Part shown: positions 6,243 to 6,430 of the stretch, piece after piece
Position numbering within the stretch: the stretch's first letter is position 1
Layout: each line of letters starts with the position of its first letter
Source of the DNA: QHBQ01 sp038230695
Lineage (GTDB): Bacteria; Chloroflexota; Chloroflexia; QHBQ01
Reading direction: 5' to 3'
Assembly: GCA_038230695.1 (NCBI GenBank)
Contig: JBBRMT010000260.1
Span: 1 to 6,430, forward strand
DNA: 6,430 nucleotides
Notes under the pieces: generated by a model
Database searches by the model: none
Told to the model about the DNA's origin: nothing
What the model saw: the letters and a program-made list of their open reading frames with translations, nothing else
Translations under genes and position numbers: made by a program

Positions 6243-6260
6243 ATAGTTAGGGGATAAGGG

Positions 6261-6286
6261 AAACGCGCACAAGATTGTACGCGCTT
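6261..6286 (-). other. Strong hairpin in the spacer between the two tRNAs
   Basis: Arms AAACGCGCACAA (6261-6272) and TTGTACGCGCTT (6275-6286) can pair along almost their whole length, with two G-U pairs on the minus-strand RNA and a tiny loop. No U-run follows, so it looks like a processing or spacer structure within the tRNA precursor rather than a terminator. Confidence 0.55.
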
Positions 6287-6298
6287 CTTGCCTTGTAT

Positions 6299-6373
6299 TG
6301 GTAGCGGGGGGCGGATTCGAACCACCGACCTTTGGGTTATGAGCCCAACGAGCTGCCACTGCTCCACCCCGCG
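6299..6373 (-). tRNA. Initiator tRNA-fMet (CAU)
   Basis: A 75-nt cloverleaf with an encoded CCA end (6299-6301). It opens with CGCGGGGTGGAGCAG, nearly identical to bacterial initiator tRNAs. Initiator hallmarks are present. Position 1-72 is unpaired (C1 against U72), which permits formylation and blocks elongation factor binding. Three consecutive G-C pairs (GGG/CCC) abut the anticodon loop. The D stem has A11-U24. The anticodon CAT is at 6339-6341. The D loop is two bases shorter than in the E. coli molecule. It is the first gene of the transcript from the promoter just upstream. Confidence 0.95.
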
Positions 6374-6392
6374 ATCTGTTTGCTGCAGGGGT

Positions 6393-6421
6393 ATTATACA
6401 ATACCGTACCCGCTTTGTCAA
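6393..6421 (-). promoter_or_regulatory. Full-consensus sigma-70 promoter of the tRNA-fMet/tRNA-Met unit
   Basis: On the minus strand TTGACA (6416-6421), a 17-nt spacer and TATAAT (6393-6398) match the housekeeping consensus at all twelve positions. The expected start is near 6386, about 13 nt before the mature tRNA-fMet. A promoter this strong fits a stable-RNA gene. Confidence 0.9.
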
Positions 6422-6430
6422 GCTGGATCT

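Noticed and set aside
6060..6401. N-terminal extension of the tilS reading frame up to 6401
   Set aside because: The frame merely stays open through both tRNA genes and their spacers. Its translation there has no TilS similarity, and a promoter and terminator lie inside it.

Overview
The window is GC-rich bacterial chromosome of housekeeping and envelope-gene character, with no mobile element, CRISPR array or rRNA. The best taxonomic hint is a secreted beta-propeller protein with a Thr/Pro/Ala-rich 'TATATATPTP' linker. That style is common in Chloroflexota, so I suggest that phylum with moderate confidence. Nothing in the window fixes a genus.

Layout from left to right. (1) Positions 1-1885, minus strand: a large secreted protein with six Asp-box (BNR/sialidase-type) repeats, a low-complexity linker and the start of a C-terminal beta-sandwich-like module. 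It runs off the left edge (628 codons visible). (2) Positions 1886-2578: a non-coding divergent intergenic region. It holds a good leftward promoter, a roughly 200-nt hairpin-rich leader for the secreted protein, an operator-like palindrome, further inverted repeats and a leftward intrinsic terminator. (3) Positions 2579-2962, plus strand: a single-domain response regulator. (4) Positions 2965-4281, minus strand: a membrane-anchored extracytoplasmic protein with PD40/TolB-like propeller blades, tail-to-tail with the regulator and only 2 nt away. (5) Positions 4434-6059, minus strand: tilS, tRNA(Ile)-lysidine synthetase. (6) Positions 6168-6242 and 6299-6373, minus strand: two CAU-anticodon tRNAs, an elongator-type tRNA-Met and the initiator tRNA-fMet, behind a full-consensus sigma-70 promoter.

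How the parts relate. The tRNA pair and tilS form a translation cluster in which every tRNA carries CAU, the anticodon that TilS must recognise on its own substrate tRNA-Ile2. A terminator-like hairpin follows the tRNAs. tilS then has its own near-consensus promoter whose predicted start falls on the A of the ATG, so its mRNA may be leaderless. The response regulator and the secreted Asp-box protein diverge from a shared control region, while the regulator and the PD40 protein converge. The only clear intrinsic terminator for the leftward PD40 transcript lies beyond the 5' end of the regulator gene, so that transcript may run antisense across the whole regulator.

I did not find a convincing new multi-gene system. 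The most interesting items are regulatory: the structured leader and operator cluster at 1886-2230, the antisense terminator at 2479-2514, and the leaderless-looking tilS.
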